Positions 17,706 through 27,066 of a stretch of 64,000 nucleotides of DNA are shown here, piece by piece. The notes under the pieces are model-generated. The model saw only the letters and a program-made list of their open reading frames with translations, was not told the DNA's origin and made no database searches. The DNA is from Paraburkholderia aspalathi (GTDB lineage: Bacteria > Pseudomonadota > Gammaproteobacteria > Burkholderiales > Burkholderiaceae): positions 248,001-312,000 of the forward strand of contig NZ_FPBH01000005.1 in assembly GCF_900116445.1 (NCBI RefSeq), given 5' to 3'. The translations under genes were made by a program, and so were the position numbers. How positions within the stretch are numbered: position 1 is the stretch's first letter; each line of letters opens with the position of its first letter.

Positions 17706-18323
17706 TCATTCGTGGCGCAAACTTGCGTCCAGACGCTGCATCCGTAGCACGACGCGTTGCGCGTAACCGCGGCCACCGCCGCTGTAGCGAACGAGCGCGG
17801 CGTCGAGATCGCCGCCGCTTTGATCGAGGTAGCCGCGCAAAATAGTCGAGCCGATCCGCACATTGATTGCCGGATCGGATAAGTCAGTTGTGCCCGCAAT
17901 CAATTGCGGATGCGCAGCGGGCAAGACCTGCATCAACCCTCGCGCGCCCGCGATACTGACCGCGTGGCGATCGAAACTCGACTCGACCGACATCACGGCA
18001 AGCAGCAAGACCGGCGAGATGGCTTGACGCTCGGCTTCGATCAATACCGCGCGAGCGATCTTCATGGATTCCAATGGCGCAACGCGAAACTGCGCGCGCA
18101 GCATGGCGGTGATATCGCTGAGCGCCGGCAAGCCGGCATCAGGCGCTGCGTCGCTCGCGACAATTGGAGTGGCTAACGGCAATGGCAACGCCGACTGCGC
18201 GGCGGCGGCGTGCGATGCCGCTGCGAACGAGAAGACGATCGCCGCGAACATCACCTTCAGGCCGGCTTTGCGGCGAAGATTTCGTTGTACCTGGACACCA
18301 TCCAGAGCGCTATTTCCATGCAT
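17706..18323 (-). CDS. lytic transglycosylase (SLT domain)
   Basis: This 205-residue protein has an N-terminal hydrophobic export segment and a soluble lytic transglycosylase domain. The catalytic Glu is in VESSFD, followed by GARGLMQVLP and the late motif VRYSGGGRGYAQRV. It cuts peptidoglycan glycan strands in the periplasm. I took the start at 18323, where AGGA precedes the ATG; a longer frame runs to 18383. It is convergent with the dapA-like gene. Confidence 0.88.
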   Translation of the reverse strand: MHGNSALDGVQVQRNLRRKAGLKVMFAAIVFSFAAASHAAAAQSALPLPLATPIVASDAAPDAGLPALSDITAMLRAQFRVAPLESMKIARAVLIEAERQAISPVLLLAVMSVESSFDRHAVSIAGARGLMQVLPAAHPQLIAGTTDLSDPAINVRIGSTILRGYLDQSGGDLDAALVRYSGGGRGYAQRVVLRMQRLDASLRHE

Positions 18324-18483
18324 AGGTTCGCTTCCTGACCGGGGTACATCGACCTTACCGGGCTTGGTGTAGCGAATCGCCAAAGAAATAGGGGTGCGCC
18401 GTAAAATGCTTATAAAGATGCAGCGGCGTGTGAGTGGACGTATAGGGGATGCAAGGTCGCGCTTTGCGCGTAGATCACGGCGA

Positions 18484-19194
18484 TCACGCGGTCGGATTCA
18501 GATCAGCCAGCGCCCTGAGCTTTTGCACGTCGGTGATTTCGATTTCCGCATAGCCGAGCTTCAACGCACCCTGCGTCTCGAACTGCTTGAGCACCTGATT
18601 GATCGTCTGCCGCGACAGGGCCAGCATCATCGCGAGATCCTCCTGCGGCACTTTGAGTACGCGCCGCAATGCGCCGGGTTCGCCATAGCCGCCTGCCATC
18701 AACAACAAGCGCCGCGCCACGCGCGGTGCGGCGGGCAGCAACGCGGCTTCTTCAATGGCGTCGAAAGCGAGGCGCAGCTTTTGCGTCAACAGCAAACCGA
18801 AGACATGCCAATACTCGGGCGCGCGTTCGAGCAGTGGGGCAAGCGCGGCGCGCGACACATGAAACAGTTCGGAATCGCGTTCGGCATACGCGTCGTGGGT
18901 TCGCGGCCGATTATCGAACAGCGCGATCTCGCCGAACCAGTTGACCGGCTCGATGACCGCGAGCAACGCCTCTTTGCCGGCCGAGCTGGCCGCGCCGATT
19001 CTCACGAGACCGTCGAGCACGCAGTAGAGGCCGTCGTCGGAATCGCCACGCGTGAACAGCCGTTCACCGGCCGCGAGGCGCTCGACACGCCCCGCTTCGA
19101 TCAGCTGAGCCCGCATGGCAGCGGGCGCCGAGCGAAACCACGTGCTGCGTTCAAGCAGCACGGCAAGCTCATTCGATGAAAAACTCGCAGTCAT
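18484..19194 (-). CDS. Crp/Fnr-family transcriptional regulator
   Basis: This 236-residue protein has an N-terminal cyclic-nucleotide-binding-type beta barrel (about 15-130: GERLFTRGDSDDGLYCVLDG, NWFGEIALFDNRPRTH) and a C-terminal winged helix (QEDLAMMLALSRQTINQVLK). There is no Fnr-type cluster of N-terminal cysteines, so it does not look like an oxygen sensor. It stands alone, divergent from the DUF962-like gene. Targets are unknown. Confidence 0.88.
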   Translation of the reverse strand: MTASFSSNELAVLLERSTWFRSAPAAMRAQLIEAGRVERLAAGERLFTRGDSDDGLYCVLDGLVRIGAASSAGKEALLAVIEPVNWFGEIALFDNRPRTHDAYAERDSELFHVSRAALAPLLERAPEYWHVFGLLLTQKLRLAFDAIEEAALLPAAPRVARRLLLMAGGYGEPGALRRVLKVPQEDLAMMLALSRQTINQVLKQFETQGALKLGYAEIEITDVQKLRALADLNPTA

Positions 19195-19285
19195 AGAACG
19201 GTATCCGTGCCCGATTGTCGGCTACCCGATGGTTTCAAATTCCGCTGCCCGCGATTATGCTGGCTTTGATTGAGGAGCGGCATCC

Positions 19286-19825
19286 ATGAGAACGCTGACG
19301 CAACAGCTTACGCAATACGCGGCCTACCATCGAGACCGGCGCAATATCGCCACGCATTTCATCGGCATTCCGATGATCGTGCTCGCGCTGGCGGTGTTGT
19401 TGAGCCGGCCTGCTTTCAGCTTCGGCGCGTTGCCACTTGCCTTGTCGCCCGCGTGGGTGTTGTTTGCTGCGGCGACCGTTTATTACCTCGTACTCGATGT
19501 GCCGCTCGGCGTGATGATGGCAGTCGTATCGATACTATGCGTCGCGTGCGGACAGTGGCTCGCTGCGCAAACTACCCTCACCTGGCTCGCCTCCGGCATC
19601 GGACTCTTCGTGATCGGCTGGGTGTTTCAGTTCATCGGCCACGTCGCCTACGAACATCGCAAGCCGGCATTTGTCGACGATGTGATCGGTCTGCTGATCG
19701 GGCCGCTATTCGTACTCGCTGAAGCGCTGTTCGGTTTTGGCTGGCGGCCGGCGCTGCGCGAAGCGATCGAGGAACAGGTCGGCGCAACGCGTATCAATGC
19801 GGATCGTGCGGCAGCGCATCGCTGA
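19286..19825 (+). CDS. DUF962/Mpo1-like membrane protein
   Basis: This 179-residue protein has about four transmembrane helices. The N-terminal YAAYHRDRRNIATHFIGIPM and the later QFIGHVAYEHRKPAFVDD match the Mpo1/YGL010w family with its conserved His residues. The yeast member is an Fe-dependent dioxygenase that shortens 2-hydroxy fatty acids; the bacterial role is not established. The start at 19286 has GGAG upstream. Confidence 0.82.
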   Translation: MRTLTQQLTQYAAYHRDRRNIATHFIGIPMIVLALAVLLSRPAFSFGALPLALSPAWVLFAAATVYYLVLDVPLGVMMAVVSILCVACGQWLAAQTTLTWLASGIGLFVIGWVFQFIGHVAYEHRKPAFVDDVIGLLIGPLFVLAEALFGFGWRPALREAIEEQVGATRINADRAAAHR

Positions 19826-19854
19826 ACCGCGGCATGTGATCCAGTGGCCGAAAC

Positions 19855-20751
19855 TCAACGCGGCGCAAACCGAACGAGCCGCACGCTATGCAAGGCCGTC
19901 AGCGCAACCGCCATCCAGATCGGAACATACGTGGCTAACTGCGCGGCGCTGAGCGTCTCGCCAAGCAGCGTGATCGAGACGAACACCAGCAACACCGGTT
20001 CGACATAGCCAAGAATGCCGAACAAAGCGACCGGCAACAAACGGCTTGCCTTCAGATACGAAGCCAGCGCAATGGTGCTGAGCGCGCCGAGTCCCGGCAA
20101 CAATAAGCACCACATGTCGATACGGCCGCCGATCATCGTCAACGAACCACCGATAACGATGAACACCGCCGCCGCGGGCAACAGCAACGCCATTTCGACG
20201 GTGAACATGGCGAGCGAATCCTGGTTGATTTTGCGGCGCAGCACGAAATACGGCGGATAGCCGAGTGCGACGAGCAAGGTGGGCCACGAAAAGGCACCCG
20301 TCATCCACAGTTCATGCACAACCCCCAATGCCGCGCAAATAACAGCGAGCCACTGCAGACCGTCGAGGCTCTCGCGATAGTAGAAGCGGCCCACCAACAC
20401 CATCACCAGCGGCAGCAGAAAATAGCCGAGCGAGACTTCGAGCATGCGCCCGTGCAGCGGCGCCCAAAGGAACACCCACAGTTGCGCGCCAAGCAACGCC
20501 GCGCTGACAACCATCGCCGCGCCGAGCGTCGGCTCCGTCACCATGCGGTAAAGAAGTTGCCGGAGAATCGGCAGGCGTTTGCGCAACACGATCAGCAATA
20601 GCGCCCCGGGGACAGTCCACACAATACGCCACGCGAAGATGTCGAGGCCGCTCAACGGCGCAAGCAGCTTGGCGTAAGCCGACAGTAAAGCAAACATTGC
20701 CGATGCGCCCACCGACAACGCGATAGCGCGCTTTGGGTCATACTGGTTCAT
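19855..20751 (-). CDS. rarD: RarD-type EamA transporter
   Basis: This 298-residue inner-membrane protein has about ten helices in two EamA repeats. The N-terminal part (FALLSAYAKLLAPLSGLDIF and AWRIVWTVPGALLLI) fits the RarD subgroup (chloramphenicol-sensitive protein), and the end has the usual EPVLLV segment. It probably exports a small metabolite; the substrate is unknown. It is convergent with the DUF962-like gene. Confidence 0.8.
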   Translation of the reverse strand: MNQYDPKRAIALSVGASAMFALLSAYAKLLAPLSGLDIFAWRIVWTVPGALLLIVLRKRLPILRQLLYRMVTEPTLGAAMVVSAALLGAQLWVFLWAPLHGRMLEVSLGYFLLPLVMVLVGRFYYRESLDGLQWLAVICAALGVVHELWMTGAFSWPTLLVALGYPPYFVLRRKINQDSLAMFTVEMALLLPAAAVFIVIGGSLTMIGGRIDMWCLLLPGLGALSTIALASYLKASRLLPVALFGILGYVEPVLLVFVSITLLGETLSAAQLATYVPIWMAVALTALHSVRLVRFAPR

Positions 20752-21344
20752 TGCGCGGCCCGTGGCGCAATCGCTTTGGATGCAGATTCAGGTGTGTGCG
20801 GCGCAGCATACGGCTGCGTGCCTCGAGCTATTGTCATTGGAAGTAGAGTCTCACAAGCAGGCAGTACGGCGGGCAGTGCGTATCAAGCGCTGCGTTTTTA
20901 TCTTCGATATGCGATGCAAGCCGGCATTCTAGACGGGTTCCCGAACAACGTGCCCGTTCGCTCTTTGCAGCCAATAGCAATTTTTCCCGTGCGCATCGCG
21001 CGCCGATGCACTAGAACATAACTTCATGCGCGACAGGCGAATCCGCAGTTGCAACGCCGGCAAGTTTCAGCGCAGTTGCGCAAGCGCGAATCTTGCTATG
21101 AAGTCTAGCGGCATCGTTTGCAACGTCATCTGAGACATCTTGGATATCCGTCGCAAGCGTCATTTTCAACTGTCATCACAGCATCAATGAGCCGGGCCGG
21201 CATAGGCAGTCCATACGGACCGAGCCCGCCCTTCTTTCCCGCGGCATACGGTAACTGCGCGCAACTGCAAGCAACTGCGCTCCGTTGCACCTGCCGCCGC
21301 CCGGCCAGCAATCCCGCACATCGAATGTGACTACTGGAGCCAGC
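20752..21344. other. gene-free stretch between rarD and egtD
   Basis: There is no convincing gene here: short open frames lack ribosome-binding sites and family features. It holds a 19-base sequence at 20917-20935 repeated exactly at 22755-22773, which on the minus strand reads like a -10 box (TAGAAT) followed by GCCGGCTTG. The promoters of rarD and egtD must lie within it. Confidence 0.5.
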
Positions 21345-22328
21345 ATGACCCAGCCAGCCCTATCGCACGACGCATCGCCCGACCTACTCCGCGCCACGTT
21401 TGCCGCCGAGGTACGCGCCGGACTCACGCATACGCCGCAAAAAGAATTGCCGTCGAAGTATCTGTATGACGAAGTGGGTTCTGCGCTGTTTGAAGTGATC
21501 ACCGTGCTGCCCGAATACGGCGTGACACGCGCCGAGGAACGCCTGCTCGCGAAGCACGCAGCGGACATCGTCGCGCATCTGCCGCACGACGTGACCGTCG
21601 CCGAACTGGGTAGTGGGAGCGGCCGCAAAACGCGGCGCATTCTGGAAGCGCTGTGTAAAAAGCGCCCCACTTCTTACTTCCCGATTGAAATTTCGCGCAG
21701 CGCGTTGCAGTTGTGCAGGCGCGAACTTGGCGACATCGAGCGGATTTCGATCGTCGGTTATGAACGCGATTACCTGGCCGGACTCGCCGAGGTGAGCCAG
21801 GACCGCGCGGCGGACGAACGCTTACTCGTGCTGTTTCTTGGCAGCACGATCGGCAATTTCGGCCGGCTCGCAGCGACGCGTTTTCTGCGCGATATCCGCA
21901 ACATGCTCGCGCCCGGCGACGCGTTGCTGCTCGGCACGGACCTGATCAAGCCGATACCGGTGCTGGTGGCCGCCTACGACGATTCGGTCGGCGTAACCGC
22001 GTCGTTCAATCTGAATCTGCTGGCGCGTATCAATCGGGAGCTCGACGGCGACTTTCCGCTCGATGCGTTCGAACACGTCGCGCGCTTCAATCCGGACGCG
22101 CGCAGCATCGAGATGCATTTGCGTGCGAAGCGCGATGTCACCGCGCATGTGGGCGCCGCGCAATTGACGGTCTCGCTCAAGGCGGGCGAAACGATCTGGA
22201 CCGAGAGCAGCCACAAGTACCGCGCGGACGAAGTGCCCGCGATTGCAGACGATGCGGGCTTCGTGTGCAGCCATCAATGGATCGAAGACGGATGGGGGTT
22301 CGCTGAGAGTTTGCTGGTGGCGCGCTAG
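21345..22328 (+). CDS. egtD: L-histidine N-alpha-methyltransferase (EgtD-like)
   Basis: This 327-residue SAM-dependent methyltransferase has the SAM loop VAELGSGSGRKTRRIL and the family segments KYLYDEVGSALFEVI and LVLFLGSTIGNFGR. EgtD trimethylates histidine to hercynine, the first step of ergothioneine synthesis. The start at 21345 has CTGGAG upstream. No egtB (the sulfur-inserting oxygenase) is nearby, so the partner is elsewhere or the product is hercynine itself. A strong terminator follows. Confidence 0.88.
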   Translation: MTQPALSHDASPDLLRATFAAEVRAGLTHTPQKELPSKYLYDEVGSALFEVITVLPEYGVTRAEERLLAKHAADIVAHLPHDVTVAELGSGSGRKTRRILEALCKKRPTSYFPIEISRSALQLCRRELGDIERISIVGYERDYLAGLAEVSQDRAADERLLVLFLGSTIGNFGRLAATRFLRDIRNMLAPGDALLLGTDLIKPIPVLVAAYDDSVGVTASFNLNLLARINRELDGDFPLDAFEHVARFNPDARSIEMHLRAKRDVTAHVGAAQLTVSLKAGETIWTESSHKYRADEVPAIADDAGFVCSHQWIEDGWGFAESLLVAR

Positions 22329-22381
22329 GCGCAAAGCGTTATCGGCTGACTAATCGGACAAACAGGACGCGCAAACGACAA

Positions 22382-22420
22382 GGCGGCGCGCCATCGAGGT
22401 GATGGCGCGCCGCCTTTTTT
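22382..22420 (+). terminator. Rho-independent terminator after egtD
   Basis: GGCGGCGCGCCATC and its exact complement form a 14-base stem with a 5-base loop, followed by six T. It separates egtD from the convergent acylphosphatase gene. Confidence 0.95.
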
Positions 22421-22437
22421 GCGTGAAGCTCAAGTGC

Positions 22438-22731
22438 TCAGTGCTGCTCGAACCGCTCGAAACGCTTTTCGGTCGCGCGCTCTTCGCCGGTCACTTCGGT
22501 GACGCGCGCCGCCGGCGGCCCGTGACGCAGCCACGACAGCATTCGGTCGACCTGGTTGGCCGAGCCCTGCAAGATAGCTTCGACGGAACCGTCGTCGAGA
22601 TTCGCCACCCATCCCTTGATACCGAGCGCGTGAGCCTGCCGCACGGTGGCGTGGCGAAAGCCCACGCCCTGCACGGTGCCGCGCACTCGCACGTAATATG
22701 TTTCGATCCGCTGGTCCAGATCCGGGGCCAT
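22438..22731 (-). CDS. acyP: acylphosphatase
   Basis: This 97-residue single-domain protein has the acylphosphatase phosphate-binding loop and Arg in VRGTVQGVGFRHATV and the catalytic Asn in GWVANLDDGSVEAILQG. It hydrolyses acyl-phosphate bonds such as in acetyl phosphate. The start at 22731 has GAGAGGA upstream. The -10-like TAGAAT on this strand (22764-22769) would give a leader of about 26 bases. It is divergent from hpnA. Confidence 0.92.
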   Translation of the reverse strand: MAPDLDQRIETYYVRVRGTVQGVGFRHATVRQAHALGIKGWVANLDDGSVEAILQGSANQVDRMLSWLRHGPPAARVTEVTGEERATEKRFERFEQH

Positions 22732-22895
22732 GCCGTCCTCTCGTCGCAATCTTTCAAGCCGGCATTCTAGACGTCTCGCGGCAACATTGCTCGGTGGTCT
22801 CTCTGAGTTCCCCTGCACGCCTGAGCCGCACGGCGCGACACGTGGCCCGCGCGACACGTACAATCCGTCGACTGTCACGCAGGGAATCAAACAGA

Positions 22896-23906
22896 ATGAC
22901 CGAACAGAATCGCGATCTCGTGCTCGTGACCGGCGCATCCGGCTTCGTCGGCTCGTCGGTGGCGCGCATCGCGCAACAGAAGGGTTTCAAGGTGCGTGTG
23001 CTGGTACGCGCCACCAGTCCGCGCAAAAACGTCGAGGCGCTGGATGCGGAAATCGTCGTGGGCGATATGCGCGACGAAGCGTCGATGCGCAACGCGCTGC
23101 GCGGCGTGCGCTATCTGCTGCACGTCGCCGCCGACTATCGCCTGTGGGCGCCGGACCCGAGCGAAATCGAGCGCTCGAATCTCGAAGGCACCGAGGCGAC
23201 CATGCGCGCGGCGCTGAAGGAAGGCGTCGAACGCATCGTCTACACGAGCAGCGTGGCTACGCTGAAGGTCACCAGTTCCGGTCAGTCCGCCGATGAAACC
23301 TCGCCGCTCAAAGCCAACCAGGCGATCGGCGTATACAAGCGCAGCAAGGTGCTGGCCGAACGCGCGGTGGAGCGCATGATCGCCGAAGACGGACTGCCGG
23401 CCGTGATCGTCAATCCGTCCACGCCGATCGGTCCGCGCGACGTCAAGCCGACTCCGACTGGGCGCATCATCGTCGAAGCAGCGCTCGGCAAGATTCCCGC
23501 GTTCGTCGACACGGGGCTCAATCTCGTGCACGTGGACGACGTGGCCGCCGGCCATTTTCTCGCGCTCGAACGCGGCAAGATCGGTGAGCGCTACATTCTC
23601 GGCGGCGAAAATCTGCCGCTGCAACAGATGCTCGCGGATATCGCGGCGCTGACCGGCCGCAAGGCGCCGACGCTGAGTTTGCCGCGCTGGCCGCTTTATC
23701 CGCTCGCCGCGGGCGCGGAAGCCGTCGCCAAGATCACCAAGCGTGAACCGTTCCTCACCGTCGACGGTCTGAAGATGTCGAAGAACAAGATGTACTTCAC
23801 TTCGGCGAAGGCGGAACGCGAGCTCGGCTATCGCGCCCGGCCCTATCGCGAGGGCTTGAGCGATGCGATCGAATGGTTCAGGCAAGCCGGGTATTTGAAG
23901 GCTTGA
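22896..23906 (+). CDS. hpnA: hopanoid-associated sugar epimerase HpnA
   Basis: This 336-residue extended SDR has the N-terminal NAD motif VTGASGFVG, an intact YxxxK in GVYKRSK and the HpnA-typical segment VHVDDVAAGHFLALERG. HpnA proteins are encoded in hopanoid clusters and are thought to act on the sugar or side chain of extended hopanoids; the exact reaction is not settled. It opens the hopanoid locus here. GGGA precedes the ATG at 22896. Confidence 0.9.
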   Translation: MTEQNRDLVLVTGASGFVGSSVARIAQQKGFKVRVLVRATSPRKNVEALDAEIVVGDMRDEASMRNALRGVRYLLHVAADYRLWAPDPSEIERSNLEGTEATMRAALKEGVERIVYTSSVATLKVTSSGQSADETSPLKANQAIGVYKRSKVLAERAVERMIAEDGLPAVIVNPSTPIGPRDVKPTPTGRIIVEAALGKIPAFVDTGLNLVHVDDVAAGHFLALERGKIGERYILGGENLPLQQMLADIAALTGRKAPTLSLPRWPLYPLAAGAEAVAKITKREPFLTVDGLKMSKNKMYFTSAKAERELGYRARPYREGLSDAIEWFRQAGYLKA

Positions 23907-24038
23907 TAAAAGTGCTGACGCAGGTCGCGCCGATCCGGTGCGGCCTGCACGCACTTTGTTACAACGTCACTGTGTTTGCGACAGGTAAAAGCCTACGCGC
24001 AGCAGTTAAAATCGTGGGTCTTACCAGAGAAAGCTCGC

Positions 24039-24620
24039 ATGAATCTTCACGAACAGCTCGGCGCGCTGGAAATGGGCGTCGATCAGCTCATCCAGGCTGT
24101 CGTGGCCCCGCAGGCCGAAAACATCCCCGAGACACCCGCACACGCTGCAAACACCGCAGAGGTGGCAGCGCAGGAAACGCCAGCGGCGAATCACGCCTCA
24201 TCGGAATCAGAAACGCAAACTGTTGCGTCTGAGGCAACGACGGCGGCAATAGCGGCGGAAGCAGCGGCGTCCGACAAAGAGCCGGCCGCCCAGGTGCAGC
24301 CCACGCTCGAAATCAACCGCCCCGCGCAAAACGAAATCACCATGACGATCGGCGGCCAGATGGTCGCGCTGCGTGCCGAGCAGATCGGGCAGCTGATCGA
24401 GGAATTGTCGAACGCGCGCGCCTCGATGACGCCGGAACCGCCGCCGGGCATTCCGCCGGGCTGGCGTTTCGTGTCGACGAAGAACCCCGTCATGGCCGTG
24501 CAGAAACAGTCGAATGGCGACCGCCTGCTGGTCATGCGCCACACCGGTCACGGCTGGGTGCCGTTCACGTTCTCGCCCGACATGGTGATCCAGATGTACA
24601 TGATGCTCACCAAGGGCTGA
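24039..24620 (+). CDS. unknown protein within the hopanoid locus
   Basis: This 193-residue protein has a short N-terminal helix, a low-complexity Ala/Glu/Thr linker (about residues 25-90) and a compact C-terminal domain (MTIGGQMVALRAEQIGQLIE, PPGWRFVSTKNPVMAVQ, HTGHGWVPFTFSPDMV). It has no signal peptide or membrane helix. The C-terminal domain looks folded and conserved rather than random. It lies between hpnA and the convergent hpnB, but no hopanoid role is established. A terminator follows directly. Confidence 0.75.
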   Translation: MNLHEQLGALEMGVDQLIQAVVAPQAENIPETPAHAANTAEVAAQETPAANHASSESETQTVASEATTAAIAAEAAASDKEPAAQVQPTLEINRPAQNEITMTIGGQMVALRAEQIGQLIEELSNARASMTPEPPPGIPPGWRFVSTKNPVMAVQKQSNGDRLLVMRHTGHGWVPFTFSPDMVIQMYMMLTKG

Positions 24621-24634
24621 AGCAAAGGTCGATA

Positions 24635-24666
24635 TAAAAAAACGGCGCCCGAGGGCGCCGTTTTTT
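24635..24666. terminator. bidirectional terminator
   Basis: ACGGCGCCC and GGGCGCCGT form a 9-base stem flanked by A and T runs on either side. It can serve both the unknown gene at 24039-24620 and the convergent hpnB. Confidence 0.92.
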
Positions 24667-24694
24667 GTCTGATCAATCCCTGTGCACGCGCGTC

Positions 24695-25867
24695 TCAACG
24701 CTCCTGCACCGGCGCCTGCACTCGCGCCTTCCATTGGCCGCCTTTGCCGCGCCAGTAGCGCACCGCCGACGCAAACGTCGCGCCGACATAGAACAACGCC
24801 ACCAGCGGCAGGAACGGGGCCCACAGCGGCGAGCGACGGTAGTAGCTGAGCATCGGCGCATACGCGCAGCACATGGCGGCCCAGGCGAGCCACGCGGGCG
24901 CGCCCTGAGGTCCGAGCACCAGCGCGGCCGCCGGCGGCACCAGGTAGATGATCGTCATGCCCAACAGCGTGCCGGCCAGCAACAGCGGCGAGTAATGCAG
25001 CTGCGTAAAGGCCGTGCGCGCGATCATGTTCCAGATCTCACGCCAGCTATCGTAAGGACGCAACGACACGCTGCGCGCCGCCACATCGAGGCGGATCGGA
25101 TGACGCCCCGTGCCGCGATGCTTGATACGCGCAGCAAGGCTGCAATCGTCGATCAACTCGGCGCGAATCGACTCGATGCCACCCGCCTCTTCGAGCGCGC
25201 TGCGCCGCACCAGCATGCAGCCGCCCGCCGCCGCGGCCGTTCGGTTGCGCGGGTTGTTGACCCACGAAAACGGATACAGCTTGGCGAAGAAGAACACGAA
25301 GGCCGGGATCAGCGCCTTCTCCCAGAACGAATCGCAGCGCAGACGGACCATCAGCGAGACGAGGTCGCGCTTTTCCGCATCCGCACGGGCGACGAGTTGC
25401 GCGACGGCGTCGGCGGGATGGCCGATGTCGGCATCGGTGAGCAGCAGGAAATCGGCCGGCAGGCCAAGCGTGCGCACCGCCTCGATACCTTGCGACTGCG
25501 CCCACACCTTGCCGGACCAGCCCGGCGGCAGCGGCTTCGCGCTCAGCACCGTCAGACGATCGGGGCATTGCAGTTGCAACGCGGCCGCGCGAGCGGCGTC
25601 GGCGGTGCCGTCGGTGCTGTGGTCGTCGACCACGATCACGTGAAATTCGCCCAGATAGTCCTGCTCGAGCAGCGTGGTGACCGCTTGCGCGATCACATCG
25701 ACTTCATTGCGTGCCGGCACCACGGCGGCGACCGCCGGCCATGTTTCGCGCGGCTCAAGCGTGAGCGGCGCGGCGGGCCGCGCCCGCCAGAAACCGCCGC
25801 GCGCAAACAGCAACACACACCAGATCAGCAGGGAAAGACACGAAAGGAGAAACAGAACCACCGCCAT
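24695..25867 (-). CDS. hpnB: hopene-associated glycosyltransferase HpnB
   Basis: This 390-residue family-2 glycosyltransferase has an N-terminal membrane helix, the nucleotide-sugar segment VVPARNEVDVIAQAV, VVDDHSTDGT and the metal-binding LLLTDADIGH. Three or four membrane helices close the protein. HpnB is linked to hopanoid clusters and may glycosylate or modify the side chain. The start ATG overlaps the hpnC stop by one base (TAATG), so the two form an operon. Confidence 0.9.
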   Translation of the reverse strand: MAVVLFLLSCLSLLIWCVLLFARGGFWRARPAAPLTLEPRETWPAVAAVVPARNEVDVIAQAVTTLLEQDYLGEFHVIVVDDHSTDGTADAARAAALQLQCPDRLTVLSAKPLPPGWSGKVWAQSQGIEAVRTLGLPADFLLLTDADIGHPADAVAQLVARADAEKRDLVSLMVRLRCDSFWEKALIPAFVFFFAKLYPFSWVNNPRNRTAAAAGGCMLVRRSALEEAGGIESIRAELIDDCSLAARIKHRGTGRHPIRLDVAARSVSLRPYDSWREIWNMIARTAFTQLHYSPLLLAGTLLGMTIIYLVPPAAALVLGPQGAPAWLAWAAMCCAYAPMLSYYRRSPLWAPFLPLVALFYVGATFASAVRYWRGKGGQWKARVQAPVQER

Positions 25868-26733
25868 TAAGCATTACCCTCGAGTGAACCGGCTTCTACG
25901 CCGACGCGCCGCGACAGGCGCATCACCACAGTGCGTACCGCGACGACGCACCAGTCAAATGTGTTGAGTACCGGCCGCTCGCGAAACACGTCGTAGCCGG
26001 CTTTTTCGATCCGTTCGAGGATCCGCAAACCGCCATGGATGGCGCCGCACAGCTCGATTCCCAAGCGCCCTGGAATCCGCAACGCGAGCGGCGCGCCACG
26101 TACCAGCGTGGTTCGCACGAACGAAATTTCGTAGGCCATCAGCTTCGTCCAGGCTTCGTCGACGACACCTCGCGCGATCTGAGCCTCGGTCACGTTGAAG
26201 CGCCGCATATCCGCGAGCGGCAGATACACGCGATCTTTTTCCCAGTCGGCGGCGACGTCCTGCCAGAAGCTGATCAGTTGCGAAGCCGTGCAGATCGCGT
26301 CGGCGTCGGCGAGATTCTCCGGCGTGGCGGCGCCCACCAGATGCAGCATCAGATGCCCGATCGGGCTAGCCGAGTGGCGGCAATAGTCGAGCAAGGCGGA
26401 GCGGTCCGCGTAACGGCGGGTGTCGATGTCCTGACCGCAGGCGTGGAGCAGATCGTAGAACGGCGCGAGCGGCAGTTTATACTGCGCGATCACGCCGGCG
26501 AGCTTGCCGAACAGGAGCGGGTGCACGGGCGCCGCGCGCCCCTCCGCTACCGCGTCGAGCCCGGCGCGGAAGTCGGCGAGGCGGGCATGCCGCTCGGCCG
26601 GGCTCCAGTCGCCCTCATCGGCGATGTCGCCAGCGGTGCGGACAACCTGATAGATAATGCCGATAGGCGCGCGCAGCGCCTTTGGCAGCAGCACGCTCGC
26701 GACCGGAAAGTTTTCGTATTGATCGACGTCCAT
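25867..26733 (-). CDS. hpnC: squalene synthesis protein HpnC
   Basis: This 288-residue trans-isoprenyl diphosphate synthase-type protein has the HpnC opening YENFPVASVLLPKALRAPI, the first Asp-rich helix VVRTAGDIADEGD and the second ISFWQDVAADWEKDR. HpnC, HpnD and HpnE together turn two farnesyl diphosphates into squalene; HpnC acts on presqualene diphosphate to give hydroxysqualene. The frame is open to 26916, but GAGG lies 8 bases before the ATG at 26733, which also gives the usual length. Confidence 0.9.
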   Translation of the reverse strand: MDVDQYENFPVASVLLPKALRAPIGIIYQVVRTAGDIADEGDWSPAERHARLADFRAGLDAVAEGRAAPVHPLLFGKLAGVIAQYKLPLAPFYDLLHACGQDIDTRRYADRSALLDYCRHSASPIGHLMLHLVGAATPENLADADAICTASQLISFWQDVAADWEKDRVYLPLADMRRFNVTEAQIARGVVDEAWTKLMAYEISFVRTTLVRGAPLALRIPGRLGIELCGAIHGGLRILERIEKAGYDVFRERPVLNTFDWCVVAVRTVVMRLSRRVGVEAGSLEGNA

Positions 26734-27066
26734 CCAGCGAGCCTCGAAACCTTTTTGTAATGCGGCAGCCGATACGTGCCGCAGGACCACGTAGTTTAAG
26801 GGTTCCGCCAAACCGGTGCAGAGTGTAATCATTGCCACCTGCGCCACGCGGGCGGCGCCGGGCCGCAGCCCGCAGTGCGGCGCGGTCCCAACACCCTGGC
26901 GGGTACGCCAAAGCAAAGCCGGCCTGATAGCGTTAGAATGCGCGTTTGGTTTTGCTGTACCGGCTGGCAGCCGGGGCTCAAGACGTCAACTAAATAGATG
27001 ATCGCGGCGATAAAGTCATAATTACCGACTTCTTCGAAACCCGCGTCAGTCGGAGTTCGCCAATTT
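26734..27066. other. divergent promoter region of hpnC and ispH
   Basis: This gap separates the minus-strand hpnCB operon from the plus-strand ispH-hpnH operon, so both promoters must lie here. I could not single out clear -35/-10 boxes or an operator. The hpnC frame stays open into it but has no better start. Confidence 0.45.
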
